From NCBI GenBank assembly GCA_003586115.2, contig QVOM02000116.1, forward strand, positions 47,221,692-47,285,691: DNA of 64,000 bases, written 5' to 3'. The stretch comes from Salvator merianae (Eukaryota; Chordata; Lepidosauria; Squamata; Teiidae). The position numbers were made by a program, and so were the translations under genes. Below, in pieces: positions 11,548-23,790 of the stretch. Below the pieces are notes generated by a model. The model was not told the DNA's origin. It saw nothing but the letters and a program-made list of their open reading frames with translations, and made no database searches. Numbering within the stretch: the stretch's first letter is position 1; every line of letters begins with the position of its first letter.

Positions 11548-11924
11548 ATTTAGTTAAACAAAGTCCGTTTATAATGAGAAACAGGAAAAAATGCTTTCCT
11601 ATTCTACTGATTCAAAAGTAAACAAAACAAAACATTCACACTTCTCTATACCCATACACTTTGCAGACTACACATATGGCTGATTAGGAGTGCAGCCAGA
11701 AAGAGAGAATATATTCCTAATATGGTACTGCTAGTTTCCTGAAAGACATCATGAGTGTGCCAAGATGAGGGAGAATACAGGTATAACTTCAATCATGGCC
11801 ACAATAATCTGTTAGTCTGTATGTTACTTGGATCATGACCAATGTATATGTAATGTGTCTGTATTTGCATAATGGAAAATATGAAAATAATTCCTCCCCC
11901 CACCTTTCTTGTTTATTGGCCCTC

Positions 11925-12265
11925 TTTGAATAATCACAACTGCTGATGCTCCCTGCTGTGTCTTTATTTGCATGTTAATTGCAGATTAGGGGTCTGGGCC
12001 TCCTGTGAGAATCAATGTGTGTTTTTATCGATTAGTTTGCCTTCATTTAACATTTAAATGGCTATTATCAAATTGGGACAAGACTGTAACAATTCATTTG
12101 CTCAAGGCACTTAACAAATCTTTTTGGCTTGGGTTAGTTTTTGTGCAGAAATGACAGCAAGCTGTTACAACTAGGGACAATTCTTTCTGTAAAAAAAATT
12201 AGATCTTGTAATTGGTACAAAAAGTTGACTTCATCAGCTTTTTGGAATGATATTTAAGTTAAGAT
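11925..12265. promoter_or_regulatory. Candidate conserved non-coding element
   Basis: A repeat-free AT-rich block with dense homeodomain/POU-like words. ATTTGCATGTTAATTGCAG combines a POU octamer with TAAT cores and is followed by GATTAGG. ATCGATTAG, CATTTAAATGG and CAATTCATTTGC lie within 130 bp. This composition and the lack of repeats resemble developmental enhancers conserved among amniotes. Conservation itself cannot be seen from one genome, so the call is inference. Confidence 0.35.
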
Positions 12266-12846
12266 TTGTCATTCACTGTTTGTTCCCACTTTTCCGCAGT
12301 AGTAGACTGCAGAGAGCCAGGAGACAGATACTGGGAAACAGGAACCAGTTATAGTCCTTTGAGAGAGCAACAAACCAAAGGCTGTACAAGATAACAAGGC
12401 AGTCATGTAGAGCAATCAATCAGAGGGAAGACCAAAAGCAACAATGACAGAACAACTGAGGAATCAAGAGCATGACCGTAAGCACAGATAGATCACAGAT
12501 CATAAAAACATAGGAAGTGGCTGTTTAGGCTGAGTCCAAGTCATGCAGAATTGTCATCAAAGCATCTCTAGCAGATAGCTGTCCAGCTTCCAGTAGAATA
12601 CGTTCAGTAAGGGAGAGGCTATTACCTTTTTAGGCAATTGGATTCACTGTTGAATTGTTTTTCCTGTACATTGTCCCCGCCCCCCCCCAAAAAAAAAAAA
12701 TCAACCAGAATCTGCCTTGTTATAACATGTGTCCATTCTTCCCTTTATGCATTCTGGGATTAGGAGAACAGGTCATGATAACATCTTGAACAGTCCTATA
12801 CTTAAGGCTTTGCATTCAATAATGCCCAGATTAATTTTCTTTCTCT

Positions 12847-12973
12847 GGTTGCATCCAGATATTGCTTACTTATTCTGCTATATTTGAATATTCTGGAATA
12901 AAGCATGGATATTCATGCTTTATTCCAGAATATCCAAATACAGAAGAATAAGTAGAGACATCTGGATGCAGCC
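12847..12973. mobile_element. Palindromic MITE, GGCTGCATCCAGA family
   Basis: The whole 127 bp folds on itself. The left arm is GGTTGCATCCAGATATTGC, then TTACTTATTCTGC, through ATTCTGGAATAAAGCATG. The right arm is the inverse, CATGCTTTATTCCAGAAT through GACATCTGGATGCAGCC. The loop is only about 6 bp. Other copies lie at 39285-39422 and 60926-61034, half copies at 13019-13080 and 60862-60912, and a diverged copy at 45604-45846. No coding capacity. The termini are Harbinger-like but the target duplication is unclear here. Confidence 0.75.
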
Positions 12974-13018
12974 TTTTCTCTTTATTTCTTTCTTCTATTC
13001 CTGCTCTTTCTTTTTGAA

Positions 13019-13080
13019 GCTGCATCCAGACGTTGCTTACTTATTCTGCTATTTTTGGATCTTCCGTAATAAAACATTCC
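13019..13080. mobile_element. Half copy of GGCTGCATCCAGA palindromic MITE
   Basis: This single arm reads GCTGCATCCAGACGTTGC, then TTACTTATTCTGC, then TCCGTAATAAAACATTCC. It sits about 45 bp downstream of the complete copy at 12847-12973. The second arm is absent, suggesting a deletion or an abortive copy. Confidence 0.65.
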
Positions 13081-13169
13081 CACTACATGTATAAGTCCAG
13101 ACTCCATGTTTTCTGAGTATGATGGCATGTTGTAGGTCTTCTAGCACCTGTGTAAGAGTTTCAGCATTC

Positions 13170-14470
13170 TTTTAGTTTTGGAATACTTTTTTGTCATGCA
13201 AGTTTTCCATTATTTTGTTGTTATTTCTGCTTTTAAGACTGCCTCTGAAGCAGCTCTGAAAGCCATGAGGGAGCTAGAGATAATCTATTTCAGATTATTA
13301 TACGTTATTGAGACACCATCCTTTCCTCTTCTGTTGCAATTAGTTAGTAAGTTCTCCAATTTAGTAAACAATTGTAGAGTTGTGGATTTAATATCTAAAG
13401 AGTTCAAGGAAGACAATATAATGAATGAAGGCAGTTACAATTTTAGGAATGGACAACCATTTCACAGTTGGTTGAGACTTCCCCTCCTTTTGATAACAGT
13501 CTCTTAGGGACTTGATGCCAGCATGATTTAATTTATTCCATTTATTGAAAGGTGATAAAAAAGCTATTGGGGTTAGCAGTGAGAGGAAAAGAGTGAATCT
13601 ACTGGATCTTCAAGGTACTTTTGAAGAAGGGATTTTCTACCTTTATCAGTAAGCTCTTGAGATCTGTACAGAACAGAGCTTGGCATATTTCAGGGCTAGT
13701 GAGTAGTTCAGTTTCTAACAGCTCTTCCTTGTTTTTTTTCCTGAAATTTCATTTGGTTAGTTTGAAATGCTTCCTAATCATTCTTAATATTAGGGAAACC
13801 CCAGCCTCTGCTACATGGATCTATAAAGAATGACCTTTTGGATGCAGGTTCTCTTTCCTAGGACTCACAAAGTTTGAGATGAGATATTGATAGAAATCAC
13901 TTGAAATAAAAACAATGACTTTGGAATCAATTTCATTTTTGCCTTTGGGCAGGGCTGCCAGATAATCAGCCAAACTAATTATCCTAGCCATACAAAAAGA
14001 AAAAAAAAAGGACAAGTGTATCTGATATTTGGCTGATTTTTAGCCAAAGTTGTCAGCCCTGTTGTTGAAATTCTTCCCAGTAGGGATAGTTTTTTTTTTT
14101 TAAACTTCCATTTCTCTATTGCTTTTTCTATTCATTTCCATGCTAGGGGACAATTATATTGTATCAATCTATTCATATTTTTTGGAATAATAACTCTAAG
14201 ATGCCTCATTTTGTTATTTCTTAATCTAAATCCCAGTTCAAATTGTTCCTTGGGGGAATATTTTTACTTAAAACTTCTGTTTTATGTAGGTTGATCTTTA
14301 ATCCTTTAATCTGCATGAAGATTCAGGTGTATCTCTTTAGAGCCTATTTTAAATCCTTCTATCTAAGGATTTTTGTATTTGGGATCAGAGAGTGGTTTCC
14401 CTGGGATGAGCCTGCTTTGATCGTCTGCAATAGTGTGTTTGCTAATGTACTGGTAAAAATGTTAAAGTCC
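13170..14470 (-). mobile_element. L1-clade LINE ORF2 fragment, interrupted
   Basis: Minus-strand translation gives HLRVIIPKNMNRLIQYN near 14146-14205, matching the L1 ORF2 segment 'YLGVxIPKxxxxLYQxN' just after the RT palm. A more C-terminal part gives FNKWNKLNHAGIKSLRDCYQ near 13493-13553, resembling the 'WNKxxxAGIKSxRDCY' region of reptile L1. Upstream words near 14280-14460 are compatible with the preceding RT segment but contain stops and shifts. A hAT-like palindrome (13950-14061) sits inside it. The copy is dead. Confidence 0.65.
13950..14061. mobile_element. hAT-like palindrome inside L1 fragment
   Basis: The left end CAGGGCTGCCAGATAATC, with CAGCCAAAC, faces the right end whose inverse is CAGGGCTGACAACTTTGG with AATCAGCCAAA. 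CAGGG-type termini suit hAT elements. No clean 8-bp target duplication is visible. An A-rich tract (AAAAAGAAAAAAAAAAGG) lies between the arms. L1-like sequence flanks it on both sides, so it inserted after the L1. Confidence 0.55.
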
Positions 14471-14474
14471 TGAT

Positions 14475-15155
14475 TTTATGTGTTTCCACAAGTTGGTAGA
14501 GAAGTGAGAAGGACTTGGATTTTCAGAATGGCATCCACATGTTCCCTCATGAAATTCACAGCTGTACCAGGGTTTAGGCAGGATAATGTATGCCACTGAA
14601 AGAATAACTCAGGGCATCCCAAAAATGTCCCCCCCCCCCACAGCTCACATTGCACATGGCATGTGGGTTGTGACACACAAACTTTTCATTTCTTCTAAGG
14701 TGTTGGGTAAAGCCAATTTCTTTTTTTAAAAAAAAAAAATTCTGCAAATCCTGTTACTCAAATAATTGCATCACTAGGTACATAAACAGATGAGAGATGC
14801 CCGTCCTTTGCCGCAATTTGTCAAACAATTGCAGCCATCCCCTGGGTTGGATGCCAACCCTCCTTGCTTCTGTAGGAGTTCTGATTGGAAAGCAAGAGAA
14901 GAAAAATGCAAACCATGAGGGTTGAAAGAAAAGTAAAATGCAGGCACCCCAAGGTTTAAGAATCCAAAAGCTCCAGTGTACAAAGATCCAGGATTTTCTA
15001 AAAGAAAAAGAAAAAAAAAAGCCTGCTGCACAAGGGAGGGGAGGGGATGAAAATTGTGTGTGGGGGTATGTCATAGCAAGGACAAGGCAACTGAAAGAGT
15101 GGATGGAGGATATTGTGGCAGCAGATAAATTCTTGGAAGGACACTTAAAAACTCT
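14475..15155. other. No gene seen; homopolymer-rich unique sequence
   Basis: There is a run of ten C near 14631-14640 and an A tract near 14727-14740. The two overlapping minus-strand frames at 14754-15176 have phenylalanine/serine-rich composition caused by A-rich tracts on the plus strand and no family signature. I do not call a gene. Confidence 0.4.
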
Positions 15156-15160
15156 CCATG

Positions 15161-15340
15161 GTAGAGATGTGCACAAATCAATTCACATTCGCATATTCAT
15201 TTGAATATTCCACATTCCCGGATATTCACACCAAATCAAAAACACGTTCTTTTTGCAGTTCTAGAATTTGATGTGAATCGAACCATTCACCCACTCGCAA
15301 AAACAAAGCAATCATTTGAATATTCGTGTTTTCACTATAT
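15161..15340. mobile_element. MITE with GTAGAGATGTGCA terminus (left part)
   Basis: It starts GTAGAGATGTGCACAAATC and continues with repeated ATTCGCATATTCATTTGAAT-type words. GTAGAGATGTGCA is the inverse of the right end at 45290 (TGCACATCTCTAC) and of the end near 1950. The opposite end is not clear here, so the right boundary is approximate. Confidence 0.55.
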
Positions 15341-15832
15341 TTTTGCCTATGAAAAGAGCAGTCTTTGATCCAGAACGTGGAGACATATCTGTGTGTTTCT
15401 GACTACTGCCAAACTCATTTCAGCAATGCACCAAAGTGCACCACTGAAATGGGCTCTCCAGGGGCTCTGGGGCTAGGAACTTTTGTTCCTAGACATTCGA
15501 AGTCTCGGAGGCTGGCCCTGACGTTTGTGTGAGCTTTGAGGCCGGTGCAGGGACTGGTCCCCCTTTTATATTGGTTGGTTCAAATTTTCCTCTTCAAGTC
15601 TATTTTGTTTTGCATTATACAGAACTGTACCTTATAACTGGACCTCCGCTCACCACCTGCAATGCACTCCTGGAATGACTCAAATGCAGAGACTGTTGAA
15701 GTTAGCATAATCAGATTAGAACACTGAGATGAAATATCTCTGGGGCCACCTACATGAATAAGAAGGATCATTCTGATGTGTAGCTTCCTCTCACTGCTAT
15801 CCTGCCAGGGACAGGGGTGGAGGGAAGGCTAC

Positions 15833-15946
15833 ATTTTAAACACACTTTAGGAATGTTTTATATATTTTTTATTTTATTGTTGTGACCCACCCTGGGACTT
15901 TCTGGTGAAGGGTGGGATATAAATTCTTAAATAAGTAAATAAATAA
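15833..15946 (+). mobile_element. L2-like LINE 3' end
   Basis: The sequence runs TTATTGTTGTGACCCACC, then CTGGTGAAGGGTGGGATAT, then a TAAATAAGTAAATAAATAA tail. This is the standard 3' end of reptile L2-like LINEs. The same 3' end recurs at 25069-25197, and shorter versions at 31003-31100 and 63255-63316. Only the 3' UTR survives. Confidence 0.65.
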
Positions 15947-15959
15947 CATTTTCATTTAG

Positions 15960-17330
15960 TGTACAGAAGTAGGGGTTTGAATGGCACACACTTCAGTAAT
16001 TTTTAAAGAAGCTCTAAAGCTCTGTTTAACATGTCTTTTTAGAGGTGAATTTAAACTAGTCAGAACATGCCTTTTGAAAAAGAGCATGTTTGGTGTCACT
16101 GTGTGCCAGTTTGACTCGTATTGGATTCACTTAATTTAAAAAAGAATACTAATACACCAACTTTTAGATGGCACATATCTGCATTCTGCACCCTTTGATT
16201 TTAATTAATCCACAGTCAAGGTACTATAGTGAGGATCTCTCTACCAGTTACTTGTTATCTTATTTGGAAATTAACCTGCAGCTCCTTGTTCCCTTGATTG
16301 TGCAAAAGATTTGTTGTGCCTGCCCATCTTCTTGTGCTGTGAAGGAGAAGGTTTTGAGAGGGGAGAGCCGTGTTCATCATGACTGGGCACTTTAAAATCC
16401 ATTTTGCACTGAAGAAAAGGATTACTCTTTGTATTTCTTCAGGTTGATTAAGTGATACCTACCGAAGGAGCCTCTCTCTTGCATTCCGTGGACCCTCAGT
16501 TCCTCCAAGAGCAAGCAAAGCACAAGCTTCAATCCTTTTCACTCCATGCCAGAACAATGCCATTGTTTGAAAACTGAGGGTAGCTGGGATTGAAGTTTGC
16601 TATCTGAAAGTTTTTGCACTTTCATTTTTAAACCTTAGCTATTCCTAACAAAAGAACAGCTTAGAAACCAGTCCCTCTCTAGCAGTTAAACCAGCCAGAC
16701 ACCAAGTGCCCAAAAAACTCCTCAGAAGACACACCACACAGAGCAACAGAGTACCAGCAGTTATCCTTCCAAATTTCTCTGCTAAACTCCTGTTACCTTT
16801 CCTTGGTTTGGTCTCAACAGAGCAACCTTCTTCTACTCGAGTTCTTGCAAAATTGAGTTGGGGAAGGAAAACACAAAAGTCTCACTTAAAAAAAGGAAAA
16901 CTGCCTTATCACTCTCACTCACTGTATAAGAATTTCGGTATGCAAGCCATTCTTGCAAACACTGAGGAACTACTTGCTTCTACTTGCTGTCTGTCTGGCA
17001 CTGGAATTTTTCTGTTCTTCCACACATTTTAGGATCTTCTTTTAAGTCCCGTCCAAGAAGGAGGTATGGCAAATCACTTCCATATTCTTAGGAAGGAAAC
17101 TGCATGGATGCATGCTACACTCTCATTTGTAAGCATGATTTGCATTTCAGTTTTGTTTAATGCCCTGAGGTTGCAGGTTTTACAGTTTTATTTGAAAGCT
17201 GCTTTCATTCTGTGTTGTTTCTATTTTGGTTTTTATATGATCCATTAGCATTGAAGTCAGCCCTTCTGTATAGTGTAGGGTTCACTATGAGGTTCACGTC
17301 TACACCCAGTATTAACTGATCTGAATTAAA
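15960..17330. other. No gene seen
   Basis: This is unique AT-rich sequence. The frame at 16706-17032 (108 codons, lysine/serine/leucine-rich) has no recognised domain. There are no plausible flanking splice sites with a continuing exon, and no repeat family is recognised. Confidence 0.4.
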
Positions 17331-17336
17331 TTTGTT

Positions 17337-17700
17337 TCATTTGTTTAGAATTGACTCTAGAAAGGATTTTTGGTTTTGATTAGGGGAGTAAACAGATGTC
17401 AGTGTTATTCTCTCTCCTTTGAAAATACCTTGAACAAACACGTATCTACCACTTTTGTCCAGTTTAATTAAGTTAGTTTCAAATTGTAGTGCTTTCCTTA
17501 CAAGAATTTCTGCACCTTTTGGTTTAGAATTCCCTGATGCCTTATATTCATTGTATTCTCCATTGGATAACAGTGTATTCTTCCAATAATTTTTCCTTTG
17601 ATGTGTTTCATGAAACATAATTATTTCTGGCTTGTGCTATTTGATCTGAATTTGAATTTTTCTCCACTTGATATCTATATTCACTCCCCTTACACAGTAT
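17337..17700 (-). mobile_element. L1-clade LINE ORF2 endonuclease fragment
   Basis: The minus-strand frame contains HKPEIIMFHETHQRKNYW, YVFVQGIFKGERITLTSVY and SPNQNQKSFLESIL. These fit the L1 apurinic-endonuclease order: 'ADIIxLQETHL' (catalytic glutamate), 'GRYxxVxGxxxxxxxTLxxVYAPN'. In the middle lies KGAEILVRKALQFE, like 'GVAILISKxLxFE'. The start GVNIDIKWRKIQIQIK corresponds to the beginning of the domain and is followed by a stop codon. Only the first third of the domain region is present, and the RT is absent. Confidence 0.75.
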
Positions 17701-17704
17701 GACA

Positions 17705-18060
17705 GTATCCTAATGATAGACATATTTTAATGTTCTGGATCTTCTGGTATTGTTTGTAGCTGCTAATGTTTGAAGCATTGCCTCTCCTGCAGGTAAAGAT
17801 TGTCCCCTCCCCCTATCTGCTTCCCTATCCTCTCTGCCTTCCCTTTGCAAGGGAGTATTGTGTTCATGAAGCTTTATTTTAAAGACACCACCAGGTGGTG
17901 CTGACATCCAGTTGGATGTTTCATTTCCCTTGCTAGGGACCTGGACCCCCAGTCCCTTCCACATTTGCAGCACAGTAGGGTATGTGATCTATTGAAAGTA
18001 TACGATACAAATGCATTTGATATGCATCATGTATTTGATAAATAAATAAAATGCTAGTCA
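17705..18060. other. Possible 5' continuation of the L1 fragment
   Basis: A minus-strand frame at 17710-17973 is rich in Arg/Gly/Glu but has no clear signature. Its place directly upstream of the endonuclease start suggests it could be the ORF1/ORF2 junction region of the same L1. This is positional inference only. A short AAATAAATAAAAT run lies near 18039. Confidence 0.3.
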
Positions 18061-18659
18061 AAAAATGTGCTTGTTTTTTTGCAACTATTGGCAGACTTTA
18101 AGGTTTTTTAGTATTCAGTTAGGCCCTCAGTCACTTTAGGACCTTGTTACAGTGCCTGCCTCACCCTCCCTGGACACTGCTGGGAGTTGTTTGGTGCTGG
18201 ACGACATCCTAGAACCTGATAGCAATAATGGTGACACTAAACTTCCATAGTGGAAGTGGGAGTAGTCTGCAGGAGTTTATGTGTTTCAGGCATAGAAATT
18301 ATTACTATAAGATGGTAGCTAGGTGGACTTTTGTGTCTGCTCCCTTTGCTGTCTGTGTACAACCTGTTGATGGCCAGCCTCAAGGACCTGTCTTCAATTT
18401 TTATGGCTCTTTAAACTGGTCTTATACTAGGTAGCCCTTCCTTCAACCAAAATATTGCATTCTTTAAAGACGGACACGTAATCATCCTAGGTAACTTTTT
18501 CTAGAGGAAGCAACCTAATGGAAGTGTACCCAGAAAAGCTCAGGAAGTCACCGTCTTTACCGTGGTCTCTAGAACTGGTGACATCACCTTATTTGACATG
18601 AAATATATGAGTTGGTGAAATTAATCATGTGACTGATTCAGAAAAGTGGGTTGAGTTAT

Positions 18660-19015
18660 TTTCAGGGACAAACAGTAGTATTGGAATAGCAGTAACCAGA
18701 GCTGTGTCCATACTGGTCCAATAGACTGGTCCAGGGAACCACTTGGAATGAACCATCTACCCTGTGGATTGGTCTACTACAGTGCACACCTCTCAACAGA
18801 TCAGTTTGTTCATACTGGCCAGGGTACTGGAGTGCAAAAATGGTGCTGTAGCCTGCTAGACTGCTAGTAAGCAGTCCATAAAGCCTTCTAGCTGGTAAAC
18901 TGGACCAGTGACTTGTGTGAGGACAGTATACTGTATTCAACACCCAGCACCATTTTGACAGGCATGTAGAAGTGGTGACAGAAGTGTGGCACATCTGGGT
19001 GCTTGGCCAGAACAA
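18660..19015. mobile_element. Possible diverged MITE
   Basis: Local GC is above the flanks and the block repeats CTGGTCCA-type words in both orientations: ACTGGTCCAATAGACTGGTCC near 18713 and AACTGGACCAGTG near 18899. These are like the CTAGACTGG words of the Harbinger-like elements at 6.6, 23.4 and 59.3 kb. The ends are not defined, and the open frames inside are attributed to this composition. Confidence 0.35.
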
Positions 19016-21640
19016 CTCAGCCAGGAACTTGGAGCAGGCTAGTAGTAGTCCATCCCATCATGGGTCAGGTTGCTTGGATTAGGCCACCACAACATGGGAT
19101 ACCCTGTGCCATGTGGAAAGACCCCAGGACACAACAATGGGATCAACTAGCATTGAAGAAAAGGGAATTGTTGCGTCAGCAGAGTGTTTTTCAGAAGATG
19201 TTTCTGTTCCACTAGCGTAGAAATTCTTTCTGAAAAATTAAACCAGGTAAATGACTGGGGTAGTCTCTGCAACATAATATATAATTTGACTTTATTAGAA
19301 ACATCATGTGAATTATTTTAGCCAAAGTATTTATCAGACATGGATCAGATCAGGGGCATAACCTCCATAGAGTGAGGTTTGTTTTTGGCCAGGAACTCAG
19401 AAACGAAGGTGGTGGGGGGGATATGGAGCATTTGTTTTCTTCAACGTCCTAGCTACTCTCTTGGACCAGAGCTGAGAGCACAATTCCCTCAAAATAGCAA
19501 ATAAAATAAAAGCAAATCCGATCAAAATGAGAAATGAGAAATAGAGGTACTATTTTCCCCCAAAGCCATTAATAATAGCAAGATCTATTGAGTCAAATGC
19601 AATCGGCAATTAATGTTCCTAGCCTACCATAGAAGCTGTAATATACTTCTCTTCAGGGATATTCTACAGCTGTAAGATGTTAGTGAAGGTTTATCACATG
19701 TTTCATAACTCATGTAAAATGTTAACCTTAGAGATTGACAGCTCTGGCTATCTTTAGATCTGGCTCCTCCATAACTCCTTTTCTGTATAGGCTGATGACT
19801 ATTCAGAAAATGAAGGGATGAAAAATGAAGGTAGCTTCTGACTGAAGTCTGCAGAGGTCGGGTTCATGGAAACACCGGTGAAACACAGGAACAGCTGGGA
19901 CTGAACGCACCTAGTGTGCTGGAAGAGGCCTGTGCCTGCCCAGCTGCTTTAAGAATGGAGATGGCAGGTGTCCCTTTCTATTCCTGGTGGAACGTCCTGA
20001 TGACAGATGCTGAGTAACCACAAGTTGCCTATTGTATGATGTCTAAAGGCATCCTTAGGCTGTTTGGTAGGATCTACATGGTCTCATCGGACTGTGCCAG
20101 GAATTGGGTGGCTGCTCATCACTGTGCATTAAAAGAGGGTCAGGCTCTCTTTGTGTGCACAGTGATCAGGAACACTCTATTGGTAGAGTGAGAGAATCTG
20201 CTAAATTTGTAAATATGGTGTGAGCCAGGATCACTCCTGTCTCTACTGTGTAGAAAGATGGTGGCTACAGGAGTAGCCTGTGACCCTCTCTGGAGTTGTC
20301 AGAATTCACCAACTTACATTCTTGGATTAGGTCCATAAAATTAGAAAACAGGCAGAGAAGTGAAGCATTATATTCTTCACTTTATTACAAGGAGTAGAAG
20401 CATAGAAATAACCCTAGGCTTATGCTTTTCCCCATGCCTCCAAGCTGCAGTACAAGAGAGTCATAGCATCCAAGTTTGCAGGCCTACAGCATTCCAGTTA
20501 ACCACTATCAAGGGGAAACATTGGGTCTGTGAGAAAGGCAAGTAACATTTCAGGGATCCGAGAAACGCCAAACATGGCCACGGAGTGGGCAAGACGACAT
20601 TTTTCCACATTCTGAAATTGGCTCAGTTCTGGAGCTATTTAGGGAGCCTGGCAAAATGTTCCAGAGTGCAGTGTCAATGCTTGGGAATTTTTGTTCCCCA
20701 GCCTCAAAGTTAGGCCACAGAGGGCCTAGCTATGACTTTGCCTTTAATGGGCTCCTGGATGTCGGCATCCAGAATTCACCAGGAATAGGGCTTTATAGAA
20801 GAATGCTGCAAGAGACCAAGGCATGACAGCATGATTAGCGTTTGCCAGAAGGAGTTAGTGGAACAAAATGAAAACGTTAGTTGGAAACAAATGAAAAGAG
20901 CATCAAAAATCTCACCATTTGACCTGGACCAAGCCCTCAAGGTATCTGGTTTGAGTGTCAAGAAGGTTTGCAACATCAGGAAGTTCATTTTGGTTGTCAT
21001 AAAAGGATGTGAAATTCGTGGGTATTTTATTATTATTATATTTCTTTCTTAAACAGGGGGCAGGGAGAGATGCTTGTGCCAAAATAACTGGGAAGGTCTT
21101 GGAGGGGCTGCCATTTCCTACTCCAACAGGGGCCAGAAATAAATATGTGATGTTATAGCAAATAGTGCTTTTGCCTTTGAATTCATGGGAAGAAACATGA
21201 GTACTGGTTAGAGAGATGTTCTTCTGTTTGTGGTGGGTTCCATTGGGGGTGGGGCTGTGGATGCCAGGCTGTGGGAAGGTGGAAAACCTCATTTCTGCTT
21301 GCCTAAATTTCATCTTGGCACAGTGGGATGTGATTCAGGTGGGCAAAAGCAATGCTTCCAATTGGGGTCCAAAAGAGCCTGAGAGGAACTGCCAGTGCCA
21401 AGGTTTCTCCTGGCAAATTTGGACACCTTGTAAGAGGGATGTGGCTATTTTGTATGCTTCATAAAGCATTCAATATGGCATTCGGCATACCCACCCACAT
21501 CCAATAGCTGCAGTTTCCCTTCACTGGCAGCTACTTATGGCTGGAGAAGATGCTGGCCCTTCTTTGCATCTTTCCTGCTTCTTCACTTTCCTCATCTTGC
21601 CACTTGTGCAGTGTTTAGTGAATATTACCTTGACCCCATC
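19016..21640. other. No gene seen
   Basis: This is mostly unique sequence. The longest open frames (20912-21313 minus, 20831-21052 plus, 21216-21464 plus) overlap one another and show no domain. No SINE box, LINE signature or inverted repeat is recognised with confidence. It may hold an unrecognised old repeat near 19850-20300. Confidence 0.35.
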
Positions 21641-22100
21641 ACCTAACTTTCAGCAGGTTTCTAAGCTCTGCTGTTCTGGGATAGCTCCCATGCTACCTGC
21701 AAAGATTGTGCAGTCTTTGGAGCCAGCTTCCGGGTTGTCCGATGGCTAGGAATTAAAGTTCCTAGCCTTGGAATTCCAGGGGGACCCACTTTGGTGGTGC
21801 TATTTGGTGCACCACCAAACTCACTCCCCCTGTGAAACTGGAATGGGGAGGTATGTGCCCTTCTGCACACCTCCCTGTCCTGTTCTATAGGTCCCTGGAC
21901 TTGTTTTAATAGGTTTACCAGTATCCTGGTCTTGGTTTCCATTTTTGCTGCTTAGACTGGATTATGCTGCATCCAATGCAGATGCAGCATGCTAGCAGGG
22001 GCCATTGCCTCCCCTTAAACAGGTCCACAGTGTGGAAGAGAGGCCTCTGAACCCCTTCCAGGACTTGCTTAAGGGTAAGTGTGAAAGGTCCTCAGTTAGG
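21640..22100. mobile_element. Probable Harbinger-like element, diverged
   Basis: The block carries the internal words GCTGCATCCAATGCAGATGC and TGGTTTCCATTTTTGCTGC, seen in similar order in the elements at 23791-24273 and 59126-59462. It closes near GTGTGAAAGGTCC at about 22080-22093, like the GTGCAGAAGGGGCC end of the 23.8-kb element. The left end is not defined. Confidence 0.45.
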
Positions 22101-22979
22101 ACATGCTGTTCTAGAAGTGAGCTAGAAAACTTGGATCAAATGCACACTGCAGGGAAGGACACGGAGACATCCAGGTACTTCTGACAGTGAACTTTGGCCA
22201 GCTTAGGAAACTCTCAGCTAACAAGGGGAATTCCACCCACGTACAGGAAGCATTTTTCAATAACCCACAATTATGTTTGGTCTCGTGTAGAGTTATTTGT
22301 TTTGCTGCCAGCGTGTTTTTATGGTGTTATGCCAACTGAGATGTAGTTAGTGCACAATCCTAAGAGAGGAGGTGAAGTGGGAAAAATGTAATTTAGATGC
22401 TTTATGAGCTCATAGGGTGAGAACCCAAAGACAAAGGGCTTAGAAAAACTGAATAGTGATGGGTTAAAGTAAACAGACACACCATTTGGTAATGTGATTA
22501 AAGCATTAATGTCTTGTTAGGTACTAGTGCAGTGTTACTTAACAACAGTGTTCAGTAATCATATCCCTAAGGTTATGGCATGTTACAAGTTGCCCTCATA
22601 AAAGAACCCATGGAAAACACAATACTTGACTCGTGTTTCAGAATAAGGCACATTGGGGTCATCTATCTATCTGTCTGTCAAGCTCAGCTCCCAATATTTC
22701 ATCACACTAAAGGATGACTAAACAACAACATCAACAACACAGCCTAGGATTGATTCCAAGTAGCTCAGGTCATCAGAGGTCAGGAGGAAGTTCTCCATCT
22801 ACCTGTGGTCCATACTTTGCCCCCTGAGGTCCAGATGGACTCTGCCTTTTTTTAAAAAAAGGCCATTGGTACTTGTGTTTGTGACATTTTTTCTGGCATT
22901 GAAAGAGGACTAAACTTTTTCTTCCTAAGCCAGGTTCTGTCACTCTTTCCTCACAGGACAATGGATGCATCTGCACACA

Positions 22980-23520
22980 TTTAGACCATTTCTGTACTAT
23001 TTAGGCCATTTCCCTCACTTATGTGTTATTCTGGTACAGGGCAGGCTGCTCGATACCAGAATAAACCATTTGTTTCAAGGTGGGATGAATTATTCCTAGC
23101 ACAGAACTAAACTATCTATGTTGGGATGGCCTATTCTGTGCCAGCTGCTGCATGGGCTTTGAAGGTCACTCCAGCTTTGAGGCTGGTGCCGGGTGTCTCT
23201 GAATGCTCTGAAGGTCAAGAATGAAAGCTCTTAGACTTCAGAGCTCTTGGGAATCCCATTTTGGTAGCATACCTTGTAGTGCCACCGAAATGGGGCCTCC
23301 ATGATATACTAGATCATGAAGGTGTGCCATCTGCATGCCTCTGTAGTCCAGTATACCATTCCATTTTGGGCATCCTAGACCAGTCTACGCTCCATCCTGT
23401 ATGGCCAGAGCTTGCTAGGAGGGGATGGGATCTCTCTTAAACTGCTACCAGCATGTGGAAAGGAGGCCTGTAGACCTCTTCTTTAGTCCAGTCTACTGGA
23501 TTATTTGAATATGATTTCCC
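22980..23520. mobile_element. Probable Harbinger-like element, diverged
   Basis: TTTAGGCCATTTCCCTCAC near 23000 may be a left terminus. Inside lie GCTTTGAGGCTGGTGCCGGG, CCACCGAAATGGGGCC and a block with GTCCAGTATACC and TAGACCAGTCTAC, matching vocabulary shared with 6.6, 21.7, 23.8 and 59.2 kb. Boundaries are uncertain. Confidence 0.4.
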
Positions 23521-23790
23521 AGCCAGCTATGGATCCATCCAGTAAATAAGCAGGATAGTTATACTTGCAGGAGTTCCAAAAGATGGAGAGTGTACAGTGT
23601 GTTATTTTTGCAAGCCAAAATCATAGATGGTCAGGGTGACCAGTGCTATGAATTAAGAATATTCACACTTGAAAACATTCAAAACCAAACTATCAAACTA
23701 TTCCATCCACATTATCAAAACCAACCAAGTGTGCAGCCGGAAACCTATTTTCCCTAGACATAAGGATGCAATTCTAAATAGTTTTATTTA

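Noticed and set aside
14754..15176. 140-codon minus-strand frame rich in Phe/Ser
   Set aside because: The residues come from A-rich tracts on the plus strand. It overlaps another frame and the start of a MITE.
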